NCBI GenBank assembly: GCA_018710805.1
Contig: DVJG01000143.1
Location: 1 to 13,237 of the forward strand
Length of the DNA stretch: 13,237 bases
Origin: Candidatus Faecousia faecipullorum
GTDB lineage: Bacteria > Bacillota > Clostridia > Oscillospirales > Oscillospiraceae
Direction: 5' to 3'
The notes under the pieces were generated by a model. It worked only from the letters and a program-made list of their open reading frames with translations, was not told where the DNA came from and did not search any database. The translations under genes were made by a program, and so were the position numbers. Below, in pieces: positions 6,373 through 13,237 of the stretch; position 1 is the stretch's first letter, and the number at the start of each line of letters is the position of its first letter.

Positions 6373-7065
6373 ATGGCACTTTTCGCCATTGGCGACCTGC
6401 ATCTGTGTCTGGGGGCGCCGAAGCCTATGGACGTATTCGGCGGCGCCTGGGTGGGATACATGGAAAAGCTCCAAGAGGGCCTCTCCGTGATCGGCCCCGA
6501 GGATACCACGGTGCTGCTGGGGGATTTGAGCTGGGCGCTGGATTTAGAACAGGCAAAAGCGGATTTTTCCTGGATGAACCAACACATCCCCGGCAGAAAA
6601 ATCATCCTCAAAGGCAACCACGACTACTGGTGGTCCACCGCCGCCAAATTTCAGAAATTCTGCCAGGAGAATGGGTTTTCCCAGATGCATCTTCTGAACA
6701 ACAATTGCTATGAATACGAAAATTGGGCCATCTGCGGCACCCGGGGCTGGTTTTTTGAGGAAGACCGGAGCGGCGAGCACGACGAGAAAATTTTCAAGCG
6801 GGAGCTTCTGCGGCTGGAGGCAAGTCTGCAAGGGGCAGGGGAGCGGGAGAAATTGGTGTTTCTCCACTATCCGCCCCGCTATCGGGGCTATACCTGCCCG
6901 GAGATATTGGAGCTTCTCAGGCGCTACGGCGTGCGACGCTGTTTTTACGGTCATCTCCACGGCGGGAGTCATAAGCTTGCCATAGAGGGCCTCTGGGACG
7001 GCACCGAGTTCCGCCTCACCGCCGCAGATTACTTAAATTTTGCGCCATACATGGTATTTCCATAA
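6373..7065 (+). CDS. Calcineurin-like metallophosphoesterase
   Basis: All five metallophosphoesterase motifs are visible in this 230-residue protein: G-D-L-H (Asp8, His10), G-D-L-S-W (Asp51), G-N-H-D (Asn82, His83), L-H-Y-P (His165) and G-H-L-H-G (His194, His196). These bind two metal ions and hydrolyse phosphate esters. The W-W after G-N-H-D-Y and the G-D-L-S-W-A box resemble the COG1768 group of predicted phosphohydrolases; the substrate is unknown. No signal peptide is present, so it is cytoplasmic. The ATG at 6373 is preceded by AGGAGG (6361-6366), 6 bases away. The in-frame GTG at 6352 would place that site inside the coding region and is rejected. It lies 17 bases after the threonine-synthase-like gene and ends the operon. 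No convincing terminator follows. Confidence 0.93.
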   Translation: MALFAIGDLHLCLGAPKPMDVFGGAWVGYMEKLQEGLSVIGPEDTTVLLGDLSWALDLEQAKADFSWMNQHIPGRKIILKGNHDYWWSTAAKFQKFCQENGFSQMHLLNNNCYEYENWAICGTRGWFFEEDRSGEHDEKIFKRELLRLEASLQGAGEREKLVFLHYPPRYRGYTCPEILELLRRYGVRRCFYGHLHGGSHKLAIEGLWDGTEFRLTAADYLNFAPYMVFP

Positions 7066-7083
7066 AAGTTTTTTCAAAAAGTA

Positions 7084-7112
7084 TGGACAAAATCGACTTA
7101 TTCTGATAGAAT
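7084..7112 (+). promoter_or_regulatory. Promoter of tig
   Basis: The -35 box TGGACA (7084-7089) and -10 box TAGAAT (7107-7112) have a 17-base spacer. TG at 7104-7105 makes it an extended -10 as well. The predicted start is near 7119, leaving a leader of about 65 bases. Confidence 0.78.
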
Positions 7113-7139
7113 ATATCGGCTATCAAACAAAATACAAAT

Positions 7140-7168
7140 AAAATGGTCTCGCTCTGCGAACCGATTTT
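7140..7168 (+). promoter_or_regulatory. Leader hairpin directly before the tig ribosome binding site
   Basis: AAAAT (7140-7144), GGT (7145-7147) and TCGC (7149-7152) pair with GCGA (7156-7159), ACC (7160-7162) and ATTTT (7164-7168). This gives 12 pairs with single-base bulges at C7148 and G7163 and a TCT loop. The hairpin ends on the base before AGGAGG (7169-7174). It could stabilise the message or tune initiation; it has only a short U run, so strong termination is unlikely. Confidence 0.55.
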
Positions 7169-7184
7169 AGGAGGATTACAGAAA

Positions 7185-8486
7185 ATGAACGTTAAGAGCA
7201 CTGAGAAGAAAGGCAATGAGGTTACCGTCGTTGTCGAAGTCGACAAGGAACTGATGGAGTCCGGCGTCAATAAGGCTTACATGAAGGCCCGCAAGAACAT
7301 CCAGATTCCCGGCTTCCGGAAGGGCAAGGCCCCCCGCAAGATGATCGAGGCTATGTACGGCGCCCATGTTTTCTACGATGACGGCCTGGAAGAGATTTTC
7401 CCCGAAGTCTATGACTTCGCTGTTCTGAAGCAGGAGCTGAAGGCCATCGGCCGTCCCAGCCTGACGGATATGCAGATTGCCGACGACGGCTCTGTCACCC
7501 TGACTCTGACCACCGAGGTCTATCCTGAAGTCACCCTGGGCCAGTACAAGGGCCTGGAAGTGGAGAAGGCTCAGGTCTCCGTGTCCGATGAGCAGGTCAG
7601 CGCCGAGCTGAACCGGATGGCTGAGAACGTGGCCACCACCGAGACCGTGGATCGTCCCGCTGAAATGGGTGACACTGCCAACATCGACTTCGAGGGCTTT
7701 GACAATGGCGTCCCCTTTGAAGGCGGCAAGGGCGAGAACTTTGACCTGAAGCTGGGCTCCGGCCAGTTTGTCCCCGGCTTTGAAGAGCAGATCGTCGGCA
7801 TGAGCGCCGGCGAAGAGAAGGACATTGACATCACCTTCCCTGAAAACTACCACGCTGAGCTGGCCGGCAAGGCTGTTGTCTTCCATGTCAAGGTGAACAA
7901 GGTCACCGTAAACAACGTTCCCGCTCTGGACGATGAGTTTGCCAAGGACGTTTCCGAGTTCGATACCCTGGAAGAGCTGAAAAACGACATCCGGAATAAG
8001 GCCATGGAGCAGGCGGAGAAGAACGCCCAGGCCGCTTTTGAGCAGGCCGCTGTGGAGAAGGCCGCCGAGAACACCACTGTGGATATGCCCAAGGCCCTGG
8101 TAGAGGCAGAACTGGACACCCAGATGGAGCGCTTTGCCTATCAGCTCCAGATGAGCGGCTACTCCATGGAGCAGTACGCCAAGATGATGGGCGGCGACGT
8201 TTCCACCATGCGCAACGCTTTCCGTCCCGCCGCTGAGAAGCAGGCAAAGATTTCCGTCACCCTGGAGAAGATTGTGGAGGCCGAGGGCATCACTGTGTCC
8301 GACGAGGAGATCGAGGCCGAGTTCGAGGCTCTGGCAAAGCAGTATGAGCTGGACGTCGCCAAGGTCAAGGAGATGGTCCCCATGAACGAGCTCACCGGCA
8401 GCCTGACCACCCGGAAGGCTTCCAAGGTCATCACCGAGTCCGCCGTGGCCGTTGCCCCCAAGGCTGAGGAGAAGACCGAGGCTTAA
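7185..8486 (+). CDS. tig: Trigger factor
   Basis: Trigger factor is the ribosome-bound chaperone and peptidyl-prolyl isomerase that meets nascent chains at the exit tunnel. The N-terminal ribosome-binding domain has the signature G-F-R-K-G-K-A-P. The FKBP-type PPIase domain (about residues 150-235) shows G-D-T-A-N-I-D-F-E-G, G-x-F-V-P-G-F-E-E-Q-I-V-G and the F-P-E-N-Y strand. A long helical C-terminal arm rich in Ala, Glu and Lys follows. The length of 433 residues is standard. The ATG at 7185 is chosen because AGGAGG (7169-7174) lies 10 bases upstream and the protein then begins M-N-V-K, as relatives do. An in-frame ATG at 7143 falls inside the leader hairpin. Codon use is the most biased of the window, suggesting high expression. 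It has its own promoter and terminator. Confidence 0.97.
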   Translation: MNVKSTEKKGNEVTVVVEVDKELMESGVNKAYMKARKNIQIPGFRKGKAPRKMIEAMYGAHVFYDDGLEEIFPEVYDFAVLKQELKAIGRPSLTDMQIADDGSVTLTLTTEVYPEVTLGQYKGLEVEKAQVSVSDEQVSAELNRMAENVATTETVDRPAEMGDTANIDFEGFDNGVPFEGGKGENFDLKLGSGQFVPGFEEQIVGMSAGEEKDIDITFPENYHAELAGKAVVFHVKVNKVTVNNVPALDDEFAKDVSEFDTLEELKNDIRNKAMEQAEKNAQAAFEQAAVEKAAENTTVDMPKALVEAELDTQMERFAYQLQMSGYSMEQYAKMMGGDVSTMRNAFRPAAEKQAKISVTLEKIVEAEGITVSDEEIEAEFEALAKQYELDVAKVKEMVPMNELTGSLTTRKASKVITESAVAVAPKAEEKTEA

Positions 8487-8527
8487 GTTGGAATAACCTT
8501 CCAAAAGATTGGCTATACTGAATTCTA

Positions 8528-8562
8528 ATGAAAAACGGGTTCCCTATGAACCCGTTTTTCAT
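8528..8562 (+). terminator. Rho-independent terminator of tig
   Basis: A perfect 15-bp inverted repeat (8528-8542 with 8548-8562, loop CCTAT) has GC-rich core CGGGTTC/GAACCCG flanked by A5 and T5. It starts about 40 bases after the tig stop. The A-run on the left would also allow termination from the other side. Confidence 0.9.
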
Positions 8563-8575
8563 GGAATGCTTTCTT

Positions 8576-8604
8576 TTGGCAAACGCCAGAAGTTCATGTT
8601 GAAT
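8576..8604 (+). promoter_or_regulatory. Possible clpP promoter
   Basis: TTGGCA (8576-8581) and TTGAAT (8599-8604) are 17 bases apart. The -10 matches only four of six consensus bases, so this is tentative; its place just after the tig terminator supports it. No CtsR-type direct repeat or CIRCE element is seen. Confidence 0.4.
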
Positions 8605-8611
8605 CGTTTGC
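8579..8611 (+). repeat. Inverted repeat overlapping the possible clpP promoter
   Basis: GCAAACG (8579-8585) and CGTTTGC (8605-8611) are exact complements separated by 19 bases. One arm overlaps the proposed -35 box and the other abuts the -10 box. It may be an operator, or an RNA stem in transcripts reading through from tig. Confidence 0.5.
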
Positions 8612-8634
8612 GTCCTATGAAAGGAGACATCACC

Positions 8635-9216
8635 ATGAGTTTAGTTCCCTATGTTGTTGAGCAGACCAGCCGCGGAGAGCGCAGCTACGATATTTTCTCC
8701 CGTCTGCTGAATGACCGCATTGTGTTCCTGTCCGAGGAAGTCAACGCCACCACCGCGTCCCTGATCGTTGCCCAGCTTCTCTATCTGGAAGCCCAGGACC
8801 CTGACAAGGATATTCAGTTCTATATCAACAGCCCCGGCGGCAGCGTCACCGACGGCATGGCCATCTACGACACCATGCAGTACATTAAGTGTGACGTGGC
8901 CACCATCTGCGTTGGCATGGCAGCCTCCATGGGCGCCTTCCTGCTTGCTGCAGGCACCAAGGGCAAGCGCATGGCTCTGCCCAACGCCGAAATTATGATT
9001 CACCAGCCTTCCGCAGGCACCCAGGGCCAGATCACGGATATGGCCATCCACCTGAAGCGTTTGGAGACCATCAAGAGCCGTATGAACCGCATTCTGGCGG
9101 CCAACACCGGAAAGAGTGTGGAAGAGGTCACTGCCGCCTGCGAGCGTGACAACTTCATGTCCGCAGACGAAGCGCTGGCCTTTGGCCTCATCGATCGGGT
9201 TCTGGAACATCACTAA
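8635..9216 (+). CDS. clpP: ATP-dependent Clp protease proteolytic subunit
   Basis: ClpP forms the 14-subunit serine protease chamber fed by ClpX or other Clp ATPases. The catalytic triad is at the family positions: Ser98 in G-M-A-A-S-M-G-A-F, His123 in M-I-H-Q-P and Asp172 in E-R-D-N-F. The oxyanion strand Y-I-N-S-P-G-G-S (63-70) is intact. The N-terminus M-S-L-V-P-Y-V-V-E-Q-T is typical, and 193 residues is full length. The ATG at 8635 has AAAGGAG (8620-8626) 8 bases upstream. A longer frame reaches back to a TTG at 8509, but it would be translated through the tig terminator and is rejected. clpX follows after 26 bases, giving the standard clpP-clpX pair. Confidence 0.98.
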   Translation: MSLVPYVVEQTSRGERSYDIFSRLLNDRIVFLSEEVNATTASLIVAQLLYLEAQDPDKDIQFYINSPGGSVTDGMAIYDTMQYIKCDVATICVGMAASMGAFLLAAGTKGKRMALPNAEIMIHQPSAGTQGQITDMAIHLKRLETIKSRMNRILAANTGKSVEEVTAACERDNFMSADEALAFGLIDRVLEHH

Positions 9217-9242
9217 GTATAAAGAAACGAGGTACCCGGCAC

Positions 9243-10505
9243 ATGCCTAAACGTACAGATCAGCCGATTCGCTGCAGCTTCTGCGGCAAGCGGGAGAACC
9301 AGGCGTCCAAGCTGATTGCAGGCCCCGGCGTCTACATCTGTAGTGACTGTGTGGCCGCTTGTAGCACATTGCTCCAGGACGAATACGATACGGAGCCTAT
9401 TGAAAACATCAAAGCTCCCGAAAAACTGCCTACGCCTATGGAGATGAAAACCTTCATGGACCACTACATCATCGGCCAGGATGATGCAAAAGTGGCCTTG
9501 GCAGTGGCAGTTTACAACCACTATAAGCGCATCTATTTTGGAAATGATTCCGGTGTGGAGCTCCAAAAGAGCAACATTCTGCTTATCGGACCCACGGGCA
9601 GCGGCAAAACCCTGTTTGCCCAGACCCTGGCGAAAATTCTGAATGTGCCTTTTGCCATTGCCGACGCCACGACCCTGACCGAGGCAGGCTATGTAGGCGA
9701 CGATGTGGAAAACATCCTCCTGCGGCTTTTGCAGGCGGCGGATTTCGATGTGGAACGGGCCGAGCATGGCATTATCTACATCGACGAAATGGATAAAATC
9801 GCCCGCAAGAGCGAAAATACCTCCATTACCCGGGACGTTTCCGGCGAAGGTGTCCAGCAGGCGCTGCTGAAAATTCTGGAAGGCACCGTTGCCAACGTCC
9901 CCCCTCAGGGCGGACGGAAACATCCCCAGCAGGAAATGATTCCGGTGGATACCACGAATATCCTTTTCATCTGCGGCGGCGCCTTCGATGGACTGGATAA
10001 GATTATTGAGAAACGGACCGATAAAAGCGCCATCGGTTTCGATGCCCCCATCATGAGCCGCAACAGCCGGGATGTGGGAACCCTGCTCGGACAGGTGGAG
10101 CCTCACGACCTGCTGAAGTTCGGCATCATTCCGGAGCTTGTGGGCCGTATGCCCATGATTACCACCTTGCAGAGCCTCAGTCAAAATGACCTGGTCCGCA
10201 TTCTGGTGGAACCCAAGAATGCCATTACAAAGCAGTATCAGGCCCTTCTGCAGATGGACGGGGTGGAGCTGGAAATCTCCGACGAAGCCTTGCTGCTCAT
10301 TGCCCAGAAGGCCCTGGAACGTCAGATCGGCGCCAGAGGCCTGCGTGCCATTCTGGAAAAAGTCATGACCAGCATCATGTTCCTGATTCCCTCGGACCTC
10401 ACCATTAAAAAGGTGGTCATCACCCCGGAGTCCATCGACGGCGGCGATCCCATTATTGTGCGTGACAGTGCCCATCCCAGAGAGAAGCTCTCTGGACAGC
10501 GATAA
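9243..10505 (+). CDS. clpX: ATP-dependent Clp protease ATPase subunit ClpX
   Basis: ClpX is the AAA+ unfoldase that recognises tagged proteins and threads them into ClpP. The N-terminal zinc-binding domain has Cys11, Cys14, Cys33 and Cys36. Walker A is G-P-T-G-S-G-K-T (116-123), the pore loop G-Y-V-G (149-152) and Walker B I-I-Y-I-D-E (177-182). The I-G-F loop that docks on ClpP is at 264-266. The arginine-containing sensor block P-E-L-V-G-R-M-P and the C-terminal G-A-R-G-L-R-A-I-L motif are present. The length of 420 residues is standard. The ATG has GAGG (9229-9232) 10 bases upstream, and the gene is probably co-transcribed with clpP. Confidence 0.98.
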   Translation: MPKRTDQPIRCSFCGKRENQASKLIAGPGVYICSDCVAACSTLLQDEYDTEPIENIKAPEKLPTPMEMKTFMDHYIIGQDDAKVALAVAVYNHYKRIYFGNDSGVELQKSNILLIGPTGSGKTLFAQTLAKILNVPFAIADATTLTEAGYVGDDVENILLRLLQAADFDVERAEHGIIYIDEMDKIARKSENTSITRDVSGEGVQQALLKILEGTVANVPPQGGRKHPQQEMIPVDTTNILFICGGAFDGLDKIIEKRTDKSAIGFDAPIMSRNSRDVGTLLGQVEPHDLLKFGIIPELVGRMPMITTLQSLSQNDLVRILVEPKNAITKQYQALLQMDGVELEISDEALLLIAQKALERQIGARGLRAILEKVMTSIMFLIPSDLTIKKVVITPESIDGGDPIIVRDSAHPREKLSGQR

Positions 10506-10512
10506 TTTCCAC

Positions 10513-10539
10513 AGGGGTAGCTTTGCTACCCCTAATTTT
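10513..10539 (+). terminator. Weak intercistronic hairpin between clpX and lon
   Basis: AGGGGTAG (10513-10520) and CTACCCCT (10526-10533) form a perfect 8-bp stem with a 5-base loop, starting 8 bases after the clpX stop. Only AATTTT follows, so it is probably a partial terminator or a processing/stabilising hairpin and not a full stop. lon begins 27 bases later with no obvious promoter of its own. Confidence 0.55.
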
Positions 10540-10559
10540 GCAAAAGGAGGGATCGTCCC

Positions 10560-12959
10560 TTGACTGAAACAATATTTGCCGGGAAAATGCCCATTTTAGC
10601 CTTACGGGGCCTGGTGGTTTTCCCTGAACAGACCATCCATTTTGACGTAGGCCGATTGAAGTCTGCCAAGGCTTTGGAAGCGGCAATGAAAGCGGACCAG
10701 ACCCTTCTTCTGATCCCTCAAAAGGACCTGACTGTAGATGACCCGGGCTATGGGGATCTCTATTCTATGGGCACCATCGCCAAGGTCAAGCAGGTCCTGA
10801 AAACCCAGGGCGAGAATCTGCGGATTTTGGTGACAGGTGTCTGCCGTGCCCGCATTACGGAAATGAGCCAAACGGAGCCATTCCTGCAGGGCATGGTGGA
10901 ATCCGTGCCCACCCCTGAGACAGAGGATTCCCTCCGGGCCCACGCCCTGCGCCGGGAGGCCAATGCCCTTTACGGCCTGTATGTTCAAATGACCGAGCAT
11001 CCCGCCCAGGCCATTCTGCTTCGGATGATGACCAATGAAAGCTGTGGCTTCCTGGCAGACACCATTGCCCAGAATTCCGGCATTGATTTCCCGGATAAGG
11101 TCAAGCTCCTGCTCCAAATGAATCCCGTCCGCCGGCTGGAGGCTGCGGTGAAGCTTCTGAATCAGGAAGTGGAAATGCTGCGTTTGGAATCCGACATCCA
11201 GGAAAAGACCCGGTTCGCCATCGATCAGAATCAGAAGGATTACTTCCTGCGGGAGCAGATGAAGGTAATTCGGGACGAGCTGGGGGAGGATGATGAAGCG
11301 GAATTTGAATCCTACGCCCAGAAAATCAGGGCCCTGCATCTGTCGGAGGAGAGCGAAAAAAAGCTTCTGAAGGACGTGGAGCGGCTGAAAAAGCAGCCCT
11401 TCGGCTCTTCCGAAGGCGCCGTTCTCCGGAACTACCTGGATACGGTGCTGGAATTGCCCTGGAACAAGAAAACCCGTGAACGGGTGGATGTGGCAGCCGC
11501 CAGAAAAATCCTGGAGCATGACCACTTCGGCCTGGAAAAGGTGAAAGAACGCATTCTGGAAATCATCGCCGTGCGAAAGATGGCTCCGGAAATGCCGCCT
11601 CAGATTTTGTGCCTGGTTGGACCTCCCGGTGTGGGCAAAACCTCCATTTCCTACTCCATCGCCCGGAGCCTGAACCGGAAGATGGCCCGGATTTCCCTGG
11701 GCGGCGTCCATGACGAAGCCGACATCCGGGGCCATCGCAAAACCTATGTGGGCGCCATGCCAGGCCGTATTGTATCCGCCCTCATTCAGGCGGGAAGCGA
11801 GAATCCCGTGCTGCTGCTGGACGAAATTGATAAGATGGGCTCCGATTACCGGGGAGACCCCAGTGCGGCGCTGCTGGAAGTGCTGGACGCTGAGCAGAAC
11901 CACACATATCGGGACCACTACGTGGAAATTCCCATCGACCTGTCGGAGGTGCTCTTCATCACTACCGCCAATACCCTGGACACTGTGCCCCGGCCCCTGC
12001 TGGACCGGATGGAGATCATTGAGCTTGGTTCTTATACCGATGAAGAAAAGCTGATGATCGCCAAGAACCACCTCATTCCCAAGCAGCTGAAAAACCACGG
12101 TCTAAAAAAGACACAGCTGCGGATTACCGATGACGCCATTCGGGAGATCATCTCCTGCTATACAAGAGAATCCGGTGTCCGGAGTCTGGAGCGGTGCTTT
12201 GGCGAAATCTGCCGGAAAGCCGCCATGGAGATTGTCTCCCAGGAGGAGCCGAAGAAACTCAGCGTCACCGGAACCAACATTGAAGATTTCCTAGGCGTCC
12301 GGAAGTATCTGCCGGACAGGCTTCCCTGTACGGACCAGGTGGGCCTGGTCACTGGCCTTGCCTGGACCAGCGTAGGCGGCGAGACCCTGGAAGTGGAAGT
12401 GAACGTCATGGATGGCTCCGGCAAGCTGGAGCTGACGGGCAACCTGGGCGACGTCATGAAGGAATCCGCCCACGCGGCGCTCAGCTATATCCGGGCAAAC
12501 GCCGCAAAACTGGGCGTTCCCGGGGACTTCTATAAGAATAAGGACATCCACGTGCATTTCCCCGAAGGCGCGGTGCCCAAGGATGGGCCCTCCGCAGGCG
12601 TCACCGTCTGCACGGCTATGGTCTCTGCCCTGACAGACACCACGGTTCGCCGGGATGTTGCCATGACAGGTGAGATCTCCCTCCGGGGCCGGGTCATGCG
12701 GATTGGAGGCCTGAAAGAAAAAACCATGGCCGCCCTGCGCCATGGAATCCGTACGGTCATCATTCCCAAGGACAACGAACGGGACTTGGAGGAGATCGAC
12801 CAGAGCGTCCGCCGTCAGCTGAATTTCATCAGCGCCCAGACCATGGATACGGTACTGGAAGCGGCGCTCAATCGCCAGACCACCATGACCCCCGCCATTT
12901 TGGGGGACCTGCCCGGTGACATGAAGCCCAAGTCCCGGAGCCGGGAACTGCGGCAGTGA
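10560..12959 (+). CDS. lon: ATP-dependent protease La (Lon)
   Basis: Lon is the single-chain AAA+ serine protease that degrades misfolded and short-lived regulatory proteins. The order is an N-terminal substrate-binding domain starting P-I-L-A-L-R-G-L-V-V-F-P, a helical linker, the AAA+ module with Walker A G-P-P-G-V-G-K-T (354-361) and Walker B D-E-I-D (421-424), and the protease domain with catalytic Ser678 (K-D-G-P-S-A-G) and Lys721 (G-L-K-E-K). The Ser-Lys spacing of 43 residues matches the family. The start is TTG, supported by AAAAGGAGGG (10542-10551) 8 bases upstream; the first in-frame ATG (10587) has no such site and would cut into the N-domain. The length of 799 residues is normal. 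The order clpX-lon-ysxC is the classical Firmicutes arrangement. Confidence 0.97.
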   Translation: MTETIFAGKMPILALRGLVVFPEQTIHFDVGRLKSAKALEAAMKADQTLLLIPQKDLTVDDPGYGDLYSMGTIAKVKQVLKTQGENLRILVTGVCRARITEMSQTEPFLQGMVESVPTPETEDSLRAHALRREANALYGLYVQMTEHPAQAILLRMMTNESCGFLADTIAQNSGIDFPDKVKLLLQMNPVRRLEAAVKLLNQEVEMLRLESDIQEKTRFAIDQNQKDYFLREQMKVIRDELGEDDEAEFESYAQKIRALHLSEESEKKLLKDVERLKKQPFGSSEGAVLRNYLDTVLELPWNKKTRERVDVAAARKILEHDHFGLEKVKERILEIIAVRKMAPEMPPQILCLVGPPGVGKTSISYSIARSLNRKMARISLGGVHDEADIRGHRKTYVGAMPGRIVSALIQAGSENPVLLLDEIDKMGSDYRGDPSAALLEVLDAEQNHTYRDHYVEIPIDLSEVLFITTANTLDTVPRPLLDRMEIIELGSYTDEEKLMIAKNHLIPKQLKNHGLKKTQLRITDDAIREIISCYTRESGVRSLERCFGEICRKAAMEIVSQEEPKKLSVTGTNIEDFLGVRKYLPDRLPCTDQVGLVTGLAWTSVGGETLEVEVNVMDGSGKLELTGNLGDVMKESAHAALSYIRANAAKLGVPGDFYKNKDIHVHFPEGAVPKDGPSAGVTVCTAMVSALTDTTVRRDVAMTGEISLRGRVMRIGGLKEKTMAALRHGIRTVIIPKDNERDLEEIDQSVRRQLNFISAQTMDTVLEAALNRQTTMTPAILGDLPGDMKPKSRSRELRQ

Positions 12960-12967
12960 GGCGGAAT

Positions 12968-13237
12968 ATGAATTTTCAGAATGTAGAATTTGTAAAATCC
13001 GCCGCCTCTGCGGCGGACTTCCCCAAAACCCGTCTGCCAGAAATTGCCTTCGCCGGAAAGTCCAACGTTGGCAAGTCCTCGGTTATCAACCGCCTGCTGC
13101 AGCGGAAAAACTTCGCCAGGGTAGGGGACAAGCCCGGAAAAACCGTCCATGTGAACTACTTCCTGCTGGACAAGAAGTGCTACCTGGTGGACCTTCCCGG
13201 CTACGGCTTTGCCAAGGTCTCCCAGCAGGAGAAGGAG
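12968..13237 (+). CDS. ysxC: Ribosome biogenesis GTP-binding protein YsxC/EngB (3'-truncated)
   Basis: The first 90 residues are visible and the window ends in frame. YsxC (EngB) is a small TrmE-Era-type GTPase required for 50S subunit maturation. G1 is G-K-S-N-V-G-K-S-S (residues 30-38), the G2 region is G-K-T (about 58-60) and G3 is D-L-P-G-Y-G-F-A, which is diagnostic for the family. The N-terminal stretch V-E-F-V-K-S-A and P-E-I-A-F-A-G-K is also typical. The ATG lies 8 bases after the lon stop; GAGG (12958-12961) overlaps that stop, so translation is probably coupled to lon. Confidence 0.95.
   Translation, partial: MNFQNVEFVKSAASAADFPKTRLPEIAFAGKSNVGKSSVINRLLQRKNFARVGDKPGKTVHVNYFLLDKKCYLVDLPGYGFAKVSQQEKE

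Noticed and set aside
7045..7086. CCATAC...GTATGG inverted repeat at the end of the phosphoesterase gene, considered as a terminator
   Set aside because: The arms are 30 bases apart, the second lies in the tig -35 region and no T run follows, so a terminator is not supported.
7143..7184. Alternative upstream start of trigger factor
   Set aside because: The codon lies inside the leader hairpin with no ribosome binding site, while AGGAGG is correctly placed for 7185.
7176..8504. 442-residue reverse-strand frame opposite tig
   Set aside because: Same antisense codon-bias effect; low-complexity Leu/Gly/His-rich translation.
8509..8634. Possible 42-residue N-terminal extension of ClpP from a TTG codon
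   Set aside because: It would run through the perfect tig terminator and skip the good ribosome binding site before the ATG at 8635; ClpP proteins start M-S-L-V-P.
9213..10475. 420-residue reverse-strand frame opposite clpX
   Set aside because: Codon-aligned antisense shadow caused by rare TTA/CTA/TCA codons in clpX; its translation has no recognisable domain and no credible start signal.
10602..12098. 498-residue reverse-strand frame opposite lon
   Set aside because: Same effect; it ends at a sense TTA codon of lon and shows no family motifs.
1..13237. Mobile element, prophage, CRISPR or defence system
   Set aside because: No transposase, integrase, terminal repeats, attachment site or regularly spaced repeats were seen. 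The only phage-like hint is the GH25 lysozyme fragment, which is equally common as a cellular wall hydrolase.

Overview
The window is a chromosomal housekeeping region of a Gram-positive bacterium. The gene order (rplS, lepB, rbgA, rnhB, yraN; then tig, clpP, clpX, lon, ysxC/engB) is typical of Firmicutes. The GC-rich codon choice, with CTG, GCC, AAG and GAG preferred and TTA and CTA rare, together with AGGAGG-type ribosome binding sites, points to a GC-rich gut member of the Clostridia, probably Oscillospiraceae. The species assignment is inference; no sequence search was possible. All genes are on the + strand and no gene-free gap exceeds about 190 bases.

Left part (1-1301): the 3' end of a GH25 lysozyme-like cell-wall hydrolase with three C-terminal SH3b-like repeats. 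It is followed by a tRNA-Leu(CAG) with its own near-consensus promoter and terminator.

Middle part (1379-7065): rplS has its own promoter, a structured leader and a strong terminator. A seven-gene, tightly overlapping operon starts at an extended -10 promoter near 1924. It encodes signal peptidase I, the ribosome-assembly GTPase RbgA, RNase HII, a YraN/UPF0102 nuclease-fold protein, an M19 dipeptidase, a threonine-synthase-like protein and a calcineurin-type phosphoesterase. Five of the six junctions overlap (4-26 nt) and the sixth is a 17-nt gap, so translational coupling is likely.

Right part (7084-13237): a protein-quality-control block of trigger factor, ClpP, ClpX, Lon and the start of YsxC/EngB. 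tig has its own promoter and terminator. clpP, clpX, lon and ysxC follow closely and are probably co-transcribed, with a small hairpin between clpX and lon. The chaperone and the two proteases act on nascent, misfolded and tagged proteins, and the two GTPases (RbgA, YsxC) serve 50S subunit assembly.

I found no phage, insertion sequence, CRISPR array or defence system. The most interesting object is the threonine-synthase-like protein at 5339-6355. It keeps the fold landmarks of ThrC, but the PLP-lysine motif reads F-Q-R instead of F-K-D, and the segment carrying the phosphate-binding loop appears to be cleanly absent. It looks like a maintained pseudoenzyme. Secondary signals are hairpins immediately upstream of the ribosome binding sites of lepB, tig and lon, and a leader pairing that can bury the rplS ribosome binding site.
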